From NCBI GenBank assembly GCA_026027325.1, contig JAMSLZ010000004.1, forward strand, positions 1,612,001-1,676,000: a stretch of DNA of 64,000 bases, in the 5' to 3' direction. The translations under genes and the position numbers were made by a program. Position 1 is the stretch's first letter, and each line of letters opens with the position of its first letter. Origin of the DNA: Actinomucor elegans. Taxonomy: Eukaryota; Mucoromycota; Mucoromycetes; Mucorales; Mucoraceae. The notes under the pieces are model-generated. The model saw only the letters and a program-made list of their open reading frames with translations, ran no database searches and had not been told where the DNA came from. This document shows positions 11,478 through 23,905 of the stretch, piece by piece.

Positions 11478-12969
11478 ACAGTTTATTAACATCTTCAGCA
11501 ACTTGTAAATAATAAAGCTAAAGTCAACGATTAAAAAAGATAGAGATAAGTTTAGGTGTCAATCCTTGTTTTTACTTTATATCCAAAAAGTTTTTCGTTC
11601 TTTATACTTAAATCACCATCACGTATACATCAATTGCTTGGTCTCTATAAAGAACTAGAAGAGGGTGCGTTTTTTTAATCCATGTTAAGTTAGTTCTGCT
11701 GAAGCAATATCTTGACACAATAGTATTAATTGTTTGCAACATTTGTACGCAGAAACTCGTTTTCATTGCGCTCAGTCGAGTGGAATGCTCTGATATATAT
11801 GATGGTTTTCGCGCTGCTAATTACATAATACCATCATCGAAAGGGAGATATATCTTGATTGTCCTACAATACAGTAAGAAATAAGTGCTGTATTATATAA
11901 TATATAAGAACCCAACTCATCTAATCTGATATTTAATCGTATAGCATATAGGATCTTCCTGAGGGTGCAATTAAGAAATCTTGGTCTTTCTTTTAACATA
12001 TATAATAAAATACAACCTAATGTTCTGCGTGATTCTATCCGTATTGCCTCTTTATTATTAATTTAGACATTTTAAACGTTTAACATATAATACAGGTATT
12101 AACACTACTCATATGCGTTTCAAGAAAGATTAACTAACCACCTTCAGCGACAAGAAGTGTCAAACAATCGATGGTTTATTGGTCATCTAATGTTGAGTCG
12201 AGCAACAGTATGTTAGCAGAAATAAGTATTTATTATATTAAGTTTATTAAAAATACTTTGATTCTACAATTGATTTCATAACATTGCTTCATTTGTCGTA
12301 GAGAAGCTTATAGGATGCAAGTTAGTAGATTAAAGCGAGAGCTCACCAATAGGGTTAAACATTCTAAACAACCTCCTATTAGTTTCTACATCGCAACCAA
12401 AATACTATAATACTCTTAGCTCTATAAAGGAAAGTTGTGATATGAGATATACTTTTAAAACACCTTTAATATCGTCAAAAACCAATACAAACATGTCTTA
12501 TAAAATTTTGTAGATTTTTTATTAACCGTCAGAGATTTAAAGAAGCTTGATAATCAGATTGCAAATTTTATTTAGCGTAACAAAAAGTGATCAACATAGA
12601 AGTGTTTTAGTTATAACTATGTGAATCTAAATGACACATTGAATACTGTAAATATAGTTGGTGTCTTCCTTCAACTGATGGGTCTATTGTAGAAAAGAAT
12701 TATTTTTTTTTGATCATTTAGAAATATAGTATTGGCTTTATTATTTATATTAAAAAGAACTCATATGTAGTTCTACAGTGAATATAAAAAAGGCAATTTG
12801 GCTTCAGGGCATACGGGGAGATGAAATCTTGACATCATGAAATGCGACTGGTGTTGTAGTACAAGAAAAACTTGTTGTCACTTTTAAATTCTGTATATAA
12901 ATACGATGCCATATCATTATCATCTTTCTTTTCGTATACATACTCATTACTACTTGTTTATTGTATATA
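11478..12969. other. intergenic, AT-rich
   Basis: No gene found. Short open frames on both strands lack recognisable domains. The last 80 bases hold the TATA element of the WWE-like gene. Confidence 0.55.
12894..12903 (+). promoter_or_regulatory. TATA box of WWE-like gene 1
   Basis: TATATAAATA lies 76 bp (first base to first base) before the ATG. The same decamer stands upstream of the paralogue at 39166-39175, which supports a real core promoter. Confidence 0.6.
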
Positions 12970-13182
12970 ATGGATTCTTACAAATACTGGAGGATTGCCA
13001 TGGGCTCAGAATGGTTTCAGCTTGACGACACTACCGTACAATGGCTTAATTACCTTTGGGCTCGTAATCAAAGCGGCTTCATCAAGTCTGATACTTTTCG
13101 AGAGGGATCTGTCTATGTTAATTTCGATAATGACATGGCCATTTATTACGAAGGTCTCTCTTATGCTATTGCTTACTGTTAA
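12970..13182 (+). CDS. WWE-like domain mini-protein, copy 1
   Basis: Intronless 70-aa protein starting at the first ATG after the TATA box. The pattern is YWRIAMGSEWFQLDD near the N terminus, a Trp/Tyr-rich helix (VQWLNYLWARN), then VYVNFDNDMAIY and a final SYAIAYC. The W...EW...helix...YxVxFDxM order resembles the WWE domain, which binds ADP-ribose or iso-ADP-ribose units. Here that domain would make up the whole protein, while known WWE domains usually sit in larger ubiquitin ligases or PARPs. The basic residues usual at the end of WWE domains are not conserved, so ligand binding cannot be assumed. A paralogue lies at 39290-39502 (51/70 identical by hand count). The assignment is by eye; the gene itself is well supported by the duplicated copy. 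Confidence 0.7.
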   Translation: MDSYKYWRIAMGSEWFQLDDTTVQWLNYLWARNQSGFIKSDTFREGSVYVNFDNDMAIYYEGLSYAIAYC

Positions 13183-14117
13183 TCAAGACCTTGTACCTAT
13201 ATAATATGTTGCTACTATCACTACCATTACTATGACGCCTTTTATATGAATGATACACATTGACCAACTAAGCGCTTTAAATTTCATTTTGCTATTTTCA
13301 TAATCTTAAATTAACTGCTCTTTTTTCCTGGATATCTACGCTCTATACCTTAAAATACAAGAATTTTCATACTGTAACATGCACCAATGTACATTGTCAA
13401 ATATCATATATATACGAATAAATATGCCGTGTTTAATTATTTACAATAATGCAAACTATTGTTTTGTGTAACCTACATTACGTTGGAATCGATCGTGAAA
13501 CCACTTCTCCGAGACAATTGTATTCTTCACATGCATGCATTTTAAAAGTATAAGAAAAATTGTATTTTCATCGAAATAAACTCTACGAATTTGAGAAAAT
13601 ACAAACATGATTCACAATTCAATTTTTAATAAACTTTGTTAATATGCTCCCTGTGTGCATGAGCATTTATAGAATTCAAAAAATCGGTTTGAAGGTCTCA
13701 ACCATCATGACAGCGTTTGAATTAATTGAGTCGGATCCTATTTGACGGTCTCTATTTGAATACTAAAATAATATCAACACGCAATAGTATAATAATAGGA
13801 TTTATACACAATTTGCTTACTGCCAAGTATTTTTGGGATGCACTACTAGTGAATTCTGCCATTTATAACTATTAAAAAATATTAGAATATGAATCTGGAG
13901 AGCCTCGGGTTATATAGGTCGAGTTTTTTTTTTCTTCATCTAAACCATCCCGTTTTCTCCACCGGTTTGATCACGCGCTTGATGATTATATATGTTCAGG
14001 ATGAATTAATGCATGTAGTAGAGCTACCGTTTGACTGAAACGCAGCAAGTATATTACACTATAGTTAACACAGTAAATTACAACCACTTCATGTAAGCTA
14101 GGATATATCGATTTACG

Positions 14118-14160
14118 GATCTCTTGATTAATTTCGGTTTTATATCGCATTTGATGGTCA
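14118..14160 (+). repeat. dispersed degenerate repeat, copy A
   Basis: Contains TTTCGGTTTTATATCGCATT followed by TGATGGTC. By eye it matches four other copies in the window, which share a pattern of CTCGACT-, TCGGTTTAAT-, GCATTTGATG-like blocks. Confidence 0.5.
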
Positions 14161-14636
14161 GAGTTAGATACATATTCAAAATAAATTACTTTATTTATTC
14201 TAATTTTTGCTTCACCAAAGTACAATATATATGTTACATTCTAGTGATTTGGGCAGCAAATAGCATACACTTCATTCAACTTGGGTTCACAGATCTATAG
14301 ATCTCTCGACCAACCAACCCCAACCAGCTGTTGGATTAAATTAATAGTACATGCTCAGAATGCATCGCTGTACATCTGGTAGAGGTAGTATTTACCTGAA
14401 GCACAATAATCATGATATATTGTTAACCAAGAATGAGTGGTAAGTTACATATATTTCATACAAACTGTTTCCATAGTTTACTATAAGTGGCCAATAAAGT
14501 CTATTTCTCTGGATATTAAGCTATTAGTCCCTTTGGCACTGAAAGAATTTTAGCTGTCATGCATTTAACAGTTGGAATATCCTGAGCTAGACAAAAGTAT
14601 ACTATCAATTATCTACGTATTTTACGAAAAGACTTG

Positions 14637-14675
14637 TAGATCTTTCGACTGATCTCGGTTCAATGTCACATTTGA
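14637..14675 (+). repeat. dispersed degenerate repeat, copy B
   Basis: TTTCGACTGATCTCGGTTCA followed by ATGTCACATTTGAC; same block order as copy A. The GGTTCAAT part resembles a Pol III B box, but no A box is evident. Confidence 0.5.
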
Positions 14676-14930
14676 CAACTAATGCTAAGAATGATGTGTT
14701 GCATCTATTAAAACTATGATTTAATTGTATTATACATGATTCTCATTTATAATGAATTAATAAAGGGTATACATGATTTAAATGACCTAAATGTAATCAT
14801 GAATGGATCTTGATCAATTTTGATTTCATAGTGCATCTATTCAGTTCTTCATGCTCAGAATGGGCCATTGCGTCTTTTTAAATGTATGTGTACTCGATTT
14901 AAAGAAAAATTTATTATTGTAACAAAATCA

Positions 14931-17305
14931 TTAAGCCCACTACAAAATCAAATCAGTATACACATTTTCTTTTTCTTTTTTACATAAACTTACCAAATCA
15001 CGCAAATACTTTTTCTCCGCAATCCATTTCATCAACAATTTGTTTGCTTCAAGTGCATCCACTTGATGATACTTGACCAGCATCTCCACCAACGCGTCCT
15101 GCACGCCCTTGGCCATGCCTTTGGCATCACCACACACATAAATTGCAGCATCATTTTCAACAATCAACTTGTAAAGCTCTTCTTGATCTTCTTTGATCAA
15201 ATCTTGCACATACACCTTGGGCTTGCCCTCGGCATTACGACTCTCTGCCACCCTCAGTTTGGTGATAGTACCATCCGTTTCAAACTCAGTCAGCGCTTGT
15301 TCAAACAAAAAGTCATGACGGCGATCACGGAAGCCATCATACACATGAATAGGGCCAAATTCCTTTCTGATCTGCTGTGAAGGGCTGTGGCCCACACCGC
15401 CCATTTTCATGCGCACTTGACGTTGCGTTTGACGGTGCTCGAGGAACCCAATGAAAGGTGCAATGCCTGTACCAGGTCCGATCAACACAAGAGGACGTTG
15501 TGTATTTTGAGGCAAGACAAACGCATTGGCATTGTAACGTACAAACATAGGTACATTGATACGCTTGTGATGCAGAGGAACCTCTGTCTTATGGGCAGTG
15601 GTACGGCTAGGAATTAACTCGGTCAGTGTGTCCAACCAAGGTGTAGCAATACCTTGACGTGATACATTTTTGGGTGTAATATACTGAACTACGTTGAAAG
15701 CAAAACGGATCTTGCCGTGACGTTTGAGTGGCGAACTAGCGATGGAGTAGAAACGAGGTTGGTGAGCAGGTAACAGGTCCAATAAACGGTCGATAGGTGG
15801 ATGACAGCTGGGGAATGTAGCCAAGATATCCAATAAAGTAGGGGTTTCGTCACGGATAGCGTTGAAAGCCGCAGTGCCTTGCTTGCTGCAAATGTACATC
15901 AATGTGAGTTTTTCTTTGGGGTCCGTGGTATAATCAGCTAGCATACGAAACAGGGCTTTACGGGGATGAGACGTGATATCTACACCATAACGGAAGAGTT
16001 CTAAAATAGAAGTAGACGTAGCATTTTGTAAATGGCTGGGGAGGTTCTCGCCCTCCACTTTGTAGAGTTGATGCCAGGCGTTGCGTGCAAAACCCAAACG
16101 CAACAACACTGCTTCCACGAGGTCCTCATCATTGGGTGCTAAAACACCAAAGGCATCACCAGGTTCAAAGTGTGTTTCTTCACCCACATCCAGTTCCACC
16201 TCCAGGGTACGTTTGACAGCATCGGCAGAAGTCAGACATGCAGCCATGACAATGGGTGCATAGGTGATGGGCGTGGGAGTAGGGACAAAATCGGGTACCT
16301 TGCCTGAGAAATCTTCGGGTTTTTGGCCTTCCAATTTAACTAATTTGGCTACAGGTACAGAGACGCGAGGTAAACCTGTCAATTTAGCACCAGCCTCGAG
16401 GCTAGACAAATCAATGTCCAAAGGAAACGCTTGATAAGGTATTTTCTCATTGATCAAGGTATTTTCCAATTGCGTATAATCTACCACTTTGCCGGGTAAC
16501 TGTTCTCTTCTGGCTTCCGTAGTAAAGTTATTGACGAGCGAGTTTTCAAGTTGTGTATATTTAGCTACTTCTTTGGGTAATGTCTTTTTACGATTCTTCA
16601 TCGAGTAAGGTACTGAAACAGGATCGATTTGCAATTCAGTCATTTCCTTTTCTAATTCCTTTTCTGTTTTAACTGATTCTTCAATAGACATGTCTGAGTT
16701 TTGTTTAAGTACGGTGGGCAAGACTTCCCACAACTTTTCGATCCAAGGATCGACTACGTTTTCCAATCTAATAAAAGCAAAGCCATTGAGTTTTTTTTTT
16801 TTTTTTGGGAAATGTATACATGAAACTGGGTCCTTACCCTTCAGCATCGTCAGCCAAAGCTTTTTCATAAAACACAGTAGCACCAAGTTCCTTGAACTTT
16901 TTTTCGAGCTTTTTACCAGTATTGTTAAAGTTGGAATAGTTACTATCACCTAAGCCCAAGACAGTGAAACGGGTATGACTCAAATAGGTTTTGTCCTTGT
17001 TGCGACGCAGGAAACGCCAGAACTTGAGTGAATTATCAGGGGCGTCACCATCACCAGTATTGGACGCAACCATGATAACAATACCAGCTTTGTCAAGTGG
17101 CGCCTAGAAAAAACATAAATAAGCATATATACAACTTGAACTACAAAAAAAAAAGGGAACCTACAAGGGCAAAATCATCCATCACAAAACATTGGCCAGT
17201 ATAGCCCTTTTTACCAGCTTCGGTATGAATGTTTTTAGCAATCCATTCTGCATTGCCTGTTTGAGAAGCCCAAAGGACAAGGTATTCATCAGCGATATCT
17301 GACAT
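14931..17305 (-). CDS. Methionine synthase reductase (diflavin reductase)
   Basis: Four exons (17305-17165, 17103-16838, 16767-14994, 14939-14931) give 729 aa. The FMN/flavodoxin domain has SQTGNAEWIA, ASNTGDGDAPDN and GLGDSNYSNF (residues 5-150). The FAD domain has RFYSIAS near 473. The NADPH domain has GPGTGIAPFIGF near 565 and YVCGDAKGMAKGV near 680. FPSCHPPIDRLLDLLP, the ELGATVFYEKALADDAEG stretch and the C terminus EKKYLRDLWA follow MTRR more closely than cytochrome P450 reductase, and there is no N-terminal membrane anchor. MTRR passes electrons from NADPH to cob(II)alamin methionine synthase to reactivate it. The last exon is only 9 nt (Trp-Ala-stop), chosen because it restores the family ending; reading through instead adds 14 unrelated residues. 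A B12-dependent methionine synthase elsewhere in the genome is implied. Confidence 0.87.
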
Positions 17306-17611
17306 CGTATTACTAATAATCTAAAAATAATAATAATAGAAAGATGATAAAAGATATCTGATCTTCAGCTTTTTCATATTTAAATACCAGATCAGTTGTC
17401 TGTAATTTAATTATAATGCAATTCATTGGATATATTTCAATGTCAGATGAGCTCGGCATTTTAGTTGTATTTGATTGGATGGTTTGAAACGTACATTGCG
17501 ATGGGTGATAAGGTATATATGAAATATGAAATGAGTGTGTTATGTAATAAAAAGGTATACGAAGAAAAAAAAAATTGGAATGAATATACACTTGATTGGT
17601 ATGGAGAGGGA
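17306..17611. other. intergenic spacer
   Basis: About 300 nt between the start of MTRR and the end of the MGA2-like gene. It would serve as promoter of one and 3' region of the other. No gene seen. Confidence 0.55.
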
Positions 17612-20173
17612 TTATGAGATAGATAAAGGAATACGGCTGTTTATAGGTAAGACTTCTAGAATGGGTTTTAATAAAGCAGGTTGACCAAACATTTGTACAA
17701 ACAGGAGACCAACAGCAACTGAAAAAAAAAAGAGGTGAGTATGATATAGATAATTTGCTTACAATGATTCTTTACCTATTAACACAGGTAACCAGAATAG
17801 ATAAAGACGTCGGTCAATCTTTTGTCTAACTAAGCCTAAACCATCAGATTCCATGGAGGGCGTAGAATCAGTGGTAGTCGTTGTATTACTCAAACTATGA
17901 AAACGGTGCATCATATGACTTTTGACTGCACTATTTCGTCTTGACAAAGGCTTGCGTTTGATATGCCCGTTCTTGACTGCATATGTGTCTAATAAATCAA
18001 CGATTCTTTCATTCAAACATTTGCTGTCCGACAGAGGATGAGCACCTGCTTGTAATAAGCAACGAGCAATGTCTATCAGATTGCGTTGGCAAGCAAAATG
18101 GAGTGCTGTCATTTCATTCTTATCTTGCATATTAATCAATGAAACATCTTCTGCTTGATTGTTCAACAAAGCTTTGACGAGCGTTTCATTTTGCAATAAT
18201 ACGGCTAGATGCAGCAAGGTATGTCCATCAGCATTGGTGGCCGTCAAATTCAATGCATGGGTAGTGGTATGAAGCGCGTCTATCAAATCCTGTTGAATAC
18301 TTTGTCCACCTTGAACAATACGCATCGCTACATGTTTTGCGTCATGCAATTTGCCCGTCATCTTGAGACCCACGACTTGCAAAGCAAGTTCTAAAAGAGC
18401 TTGATCGCTTGCATCATAGTAAGTAAAGATGGCCACATCTTGCTGTTCTAAAACTAAAGGATGCTCTTTAAACGAGACAACAACAGGGCCTGTCTGTGCA
18501 GCAGGTGGGAGGATACAAACTAAAGTGCTAGGGTTCCAAAACACAGTAGCAGCAGCATGTTCGCCAAATAAACAGGTGAGGCCTTGATAAAAGCCAGAAC
18601 CTAATAAGGTCACCTCAATACCACCATAAGTGGGGCCCTGAGCAGGGACAAGACGTTCAAGCTGAGGTGTTGGCGTTGGAGGAGAAGGGATATTGAGAAG
18701 AGAAGCAATATCAATGTCTGCAACTGCATAGCCTTGTGTCGTACGTCTACGACGATTAAAAGGCCATGCTTCCATATCATTCTCGTTAAAGTTGGGATTG
18801 ACGGGAGTGAGTGACATGGGAGTTTCATCATGCAATAAGGTAGGTGTAGTAGTAGGTCTATTGTCATCTGAGCTAAATGAACCTCTACGAGAAGGTGCAG
18901 GCGTATCAGGTCGTTCTGGTTCTTCTCTGAATCTTTTACGGTTTGTCTTTTGCTTTAAGCTCTTGTGATCGTCTGTAATCATGATTGGGGGTGAAATACC
19001 TGTAGCAACTACAGTGCCTTGATTATTTTTCATGACAAAGCATATTCTGCAGACATTATGTAAGTTTGATCAGGCCATTTTAACAAAGTAAGTTATAGTA
19101 TTACCTAAACCCTACTTTTTCATGATGATGTCTACAGTAACAAGTGATTCTAGTAGGCAAGATTGCATCACCACTTGAAAAATTAATCATTGGACTACAA
19201 TTAAACAACAGAATACGGTTCCTTTCAGCCTCCAAGTCTTCTGGCTGAAGCATATTGGCTTTTTGTTTGCCATCCTTTGTTCTTTCAGCTCTTTTTCGCT
19301 AAACAGGGTGAAATTTAATACTACGAGATTACAAACAGTAAAGAACCTACTTCACGTCGTACACAGCCGATACACATCCTAATCGGATGATCCGTGTTAC
19401 TATCACAAACCACTTTGGCTTCTAATTGCAATACTTTGGATTCATCTGACACCATCGTAGCAATTGAACCATCCAGTGGCTTTTGTTGTTGCTGTTGTTG
19501 TTGTTGTTGTTGTTGTTGATTTTTACGTAATCTTGATCGAGCCAACATGGACTCACTTAGGCGGATATAAGACCAATCCGACACCTTTTTATCGTTTTTT
19601 ATCAACTGAATGCACAACTTAATTTGAGTTTCTACTCGAGATTTTGCTCCAGTTTCTGGCACTCCCAGAATACGAATCTCGAGTTGACTATCAAAAGAAA
19701 AAAAAAATTAGTATCGTGACCAAAGGCACAATTATCACTTGTATTTTACTTTTGCGAGTTAGTTGTCGGTTTATCAGTTGAACTATTGAAACAAGGTTAA
19801 TACATGCACAACACAGCTTATTTATTATTATTACACTTGATGAGGATGAAAAGACAAATAATCATCTGGCTATTTTAAACAAGAATTATAAATCTAGATT
19901 GCCTTATATAAATAATATCTATATGTATATATAACCTACATTTAAACAAGTAAGTTCAGGATCTTTCATTAGTAACCGATTATCTTCAAAATGATGCGTA
20001 GAATGTGGTGAAGAAGTTGTATTGGTGCTAGTAGGTGAAGAAGGGCAATAGATACCAGGCGTTAAATCCTGAAACAAAGTATCTACTTGCTGTGGGTCCA
20101 ACAGGAGTTCTTGTAAGTCTGTTTCACTTAAAGTCCTTGCTGGTGTGATAGGACTAGCCGTATAATATGACAT
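17612..20173 (-). CDS. MGA2/SPT23-like ER-anchored transcription factor (IPT/TIG + ankyrin + TM)
   Basis: Seven exons (20173-19940, 19869-19835, 19782-19750, 19687-19351, 19298-19105, 19046-17776, 17718-17612) give 736 aa, all junctions in phase; two are micro-exons of 35 and 33 nt. Order: a Ser/Thr-rich N terminus, a conserved N-terminal region (LEIRILGVPETGAKSRVE, CYCRHHHEKVGFR, SPPIMITDDHKS), an IPT/TIG domain (about 400-490, LVPAQGPTYGG), two ankyrin repeats (DGHTLLHLAVLL, EMTALHFACQRN), and one hydrophobic C-terminal segment (about 694-718) split by the last intron. A CAA-encoded Gln run lies in exon 4. In yeast, Mga2/Spt23 sense membrane lipid saturation, are cut by ubiquitin/proteasome processing and switch on the OLE1 desaturase. 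The same role is inferred here. Confidence 0.9.
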
Positions 20174-22402
20174 TTGAAGATAATAATAAAAATTAAAAAA
20201 AAAAAAAGATGGAAAAAAAGGTGCAAAAAGGGGAGAAACCGAGGCTGTTTGGTAATTAAATATGACTCTTTTTTTTCTTTCTCTAATATTGCCTCTCCGC
20301 TTGGTTGAACAAGTGTGGGAATCTTTTATTACTCTTCATGTTTGATCTTTGCAAAAGATAAAGACCACAGTATCCAACTTGATTTAACCAATAATAGCCA
20401 GCACAATTGGTCTGTTCGCGTCAACTGTTACACTCATACTACATAATTTAATCCTAGAAAGCTATTTGCACCATCCAAAAAACACATAGTTTTTGTCTTG
20501 ATATCTTTATAGTTTGTATCTGTTCCTTTCATTTTTCTTTATCTTTTTTTTTTCTTCTTCCTATGAGAAAATGGAAATAATTTCGTTATCGGCGTTCCAA
20601 CTCATGTGACTCAGCAATCAATGGCTTATTATTGGGATTCTGATTCAAAAAGAACTATGTATAGATTGATCGGGGATCTTCGTGTTTCAGCATGTTTTTT
20701 CTGTTGCTGGCAACAAGACTTAGTGCTACTGCTTCTCTTTCTTATCAAGCATCCAATTTTGTAGTAGTCGGATAATATAGGATTACAGCTAATGAGATCA
20801 TTGAAAAGAATTTGGTTTATTTTATATTTTGCCCAAGAATCAGTGGTGTTTTTTTTTTTTTTTTTGATAGAAATCAGTGATTTATCTTGGTGTCTCATCG
20901 ATTATCAGTATTTTACTCTCCGCTGTAGTACCATATATCAGTGCGTAGGGCTTGTTTTTGCTAGTACATAGTTGATGCAGTGAATTATTAGAAAGAGTAC
21001 ATCTTATCTTTCATGTTACCCCAAGAATAAAATTGTTATCTCGGTTCATTATCTATGTGGAGGCGATCTTGTAAATGTGATTCGACAATACGTTTCACCC
21101 TTCGCTTTTTGTTTCCGTCACTCTATGTGTAAATATATCTGCTACTATCAGTTGTACTCTATATTGTGTAAACTCATTTACAAGGTAACACAGCATGTTC
21201 TATGTACTTTGCCCTGGAAAATAAAGCGACACCTGGATTCATTTATGTATTAGAAAATCATTTTAAATAAAACCTAATGGTAATGGCATTCAAGCGCCTA
21301 TTTAAACATGCTATTCTACATATGCATGTGCACCTACCTCCAATACTTTTTGCTTTCTATGTATAGTTTTGATATGCTAGCTCATCTCAAAAAAAGTAAT
21401 GGGATCTATAGTTTATCTTCCCCCAAAAAAACAAAGCCTCATCTTGGTTCAATGGAAGGCTATAAATGAGCTATTATTCCTTTAGTAAATATCTCAGGCA
21501 TTGCTTTATTCGAATTTTAAAATCATCTCTAACATCTGTTGATCATATCACACAACTATATACATAACATATTTGAAAAAATATAGTTTTTCCGAAAACG
21601 GAACCTTTTATCTCTGTTGACAGGGTCGAAAAAGTTCTGCCACATTATTGGCCAAAAGTTGACGCGCCACTTGTGTTTTATGGGGAGGATGAGACTTTCC
21701 CAGAACGCCCAAAACAAAGATTTTCCGTTAGAACGCTAATTTTTTTTTTTACAATGTTTGTAAAGAATGACGTGACACAGCGATTAGTTGCAGAGAAGAT
21801 TCGAATTGGTGTGATAGGTTTTTTTTTTTGAAATGCAATCGTAAATTATTCTCTGAAAATACCATAATATACAAAAATATATAAATATAATTTTTCAAAT
21901 TTGAGCCTAAAGGTATATCCTTACTCATGAGCATCTTTACAATTCTCAAGCGATTAAGGCTTAATGTAGCATCTGAAAGCTAATGCATACTCTGAATAAA
22001 TCTTTCTATCTACATATTAGAGTCGTCATTAACATCCATATACAATGGGTTATGAGAATGGCATTAAATGGCAGGAGTCATATACTAACTATTAGCGATC
22101 CGATTATTTCTACATTACTTGATTGATTACATTTTAATGTCATCTTGAACAAGCTGAATTTGTCCAGGATAATTTACTGTGCTCATTAAGGTCTTTATTT
22201 AATTCGAGTCGAACACATATACTGTAAATTTATCGCTATCAATTAAGTTTACGCGAATTGTCAGTTTAATGATCTATTCGTTACTCGGATGCATCTACTA
22301 AAAAATAATAGCTGATCAAAGTACAAAGTGTATACTACATTTATAGACAAGCGCTATACAAGATGTATGCATTTCATCTAAATTAGATGAAATAATCTAT
22401 AC

Positions 22403-22440
22403 ATTTCTCGACTCATTTCGGTTTAATCTTGCATTTGATG
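22403..22440 (+). repeat. dispersed degenerate repeat, copy C
   Basis: ATTTCTCGACTCATTTCGGT followed by TTAATCTTGCATTTGATG; it shares the block order of copies A and B. Confidence 0.5.
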
Positions 22441-23877
22441 ATGAGCAAAATATATTTGGATGTACCTTCCTCCCCATTTACTTGGGATCATTAATTTACT
22501 TAAACACAATGAATATAATATAACTTTTTTGGAGCCCGAGACAAAATGACATGTTTTGGGTCTATCTCTCTCTCTGTGAGAACTTTTTTTTCAACCTAGT
22601 GTCTCTAGTAAACTGTCAATCTTATTGTTTGTTCGGTGTATATCGGGTTCAATCCCGAGTTATTGTTGAGATGCGGTACCGTGAACTTTAGTGGTTAATG
22701 ATATTTCTATACCGCTTTAATTTTTAGGAAGAAAATCTGTCATCCGTAACAAAAAGTTGATAAATATCAAATTCGCACAAAAGAATGAATGAAGACTACC
22801 CTCTCTTTCTTTCTTTCTTTCAAAAAGAAAGGTATTATCATGATTTACTGAAAAGAAGTTAGCGACATTCTCCGGCTTTATTGGTCAATTATTAAATCAC
22901 CGCTTTAATGTATGTGTGCTTCATGTGAAGAAGTATCCCATCCTTCTTTTATATATATACAATTACGGAAAATTAGTTCATTATAATAAGCACAGAGTGT
23001 ATTGTATCTAATTTTTTTTCTCGGAAACAAGTACGGTACCTCGGTTCAATACCGAACTATATGTGATTGGTGCTTTCATTAAAGAGCACTTCATATACCC
23101 CGTTTACATTGTGTTTTCCGCGTGTAATCTCGCGTTTAATCAAGTTACAGTACTTGATGTACTCGTCCCTCGACTGTATAGTTTTTCCGAGAATAAAGTT
23201 TTTTTTTTTCTTTTTTCTTCGGCATATTACTGAACCAGGATGCTTGTTTGTGTGCATGTGTGCTTCGATAGTGTATCCAAGTCACATTTGAATCCGCGCT
23301 TTTCGCATTTCGCATTTTTTTTTTTGTTTTTGTTTTTTTGAACGTATATCAAAGAGCAGCACCTGACCATATAGAAATCCAGTTATTTCAAATTAGTTCA
23401 TTTTTTAAAACGCGTGTTGTTGTCTATATTCTGCTCGAGAACATCTGTTTTTTTTTCTCGGTTCGTTGCTGAGTTGGTACGAGGTTTTATATATATATAT
23501 AAAAAAAAAAAAATCAGGTACAAGGCACTTGCAGGTGCCCCAGCCAATGGAAAATAAAACATCGCAAGGCATTTGCTTTCACAAGAAAAATAAAAAAAAA
23601 AAATCTTTTTTTTTTGTATAAACAAGAGATGGTTATCAAAGACGGTGGTGGGGCTATTTGTTATTTCAATGCAATAAAGTTAGAGTTCAAGAATGCCTGT
23701 GTCTCATAACGAAACCGGCTTATCCATCCGATGGTTTTCAGGGTTCTTTAAAAAAAATCAGCTGTTGAAAAAATCGTTCAATAGAAAACGTGTAGCTCTT
23801 TTAAAAGGGAACGAGGCGCGGAGTGGGCTACAATATTAGGCAGTTAGCCGATAACCATTGTTTAAAGTATGGTATGA

Positions 23878-23905
23878 TAATAATAATAATAATAATAATA
23901 ATAAT
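23878..23905. repeat. (TAA)n microsatellite
   Basis: About nine perfect TAA units, roughly 90 bp past the stop of the cyclin gene. Confidence 0.9.

Larger units (their letters stand above)
13183..14930. other. gene-poor region with degenerate dispersed repeats
   Basis: No supported gene. The 3' flank of the WWE-like gene (to about 13230) matches that of its paralogue. Two copies of a dispersed repeat lie at 14118-14160 and 14637-14675, and related fragments with CATGCTCAGAATG occur near 14352 and 14850. Confidence 0.5.

Noticed and set aside
14940..14993. Extended MTRR C terminus ending DLIL
   Set aside because: It is intronic; splicing restores the family C terminus.
22640..22660. Possible tRNA T arm (GGGTTCAATCCCG)
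   Set aside because: No acceptor, D or anticodon arms around it; kept only as a palindrome.
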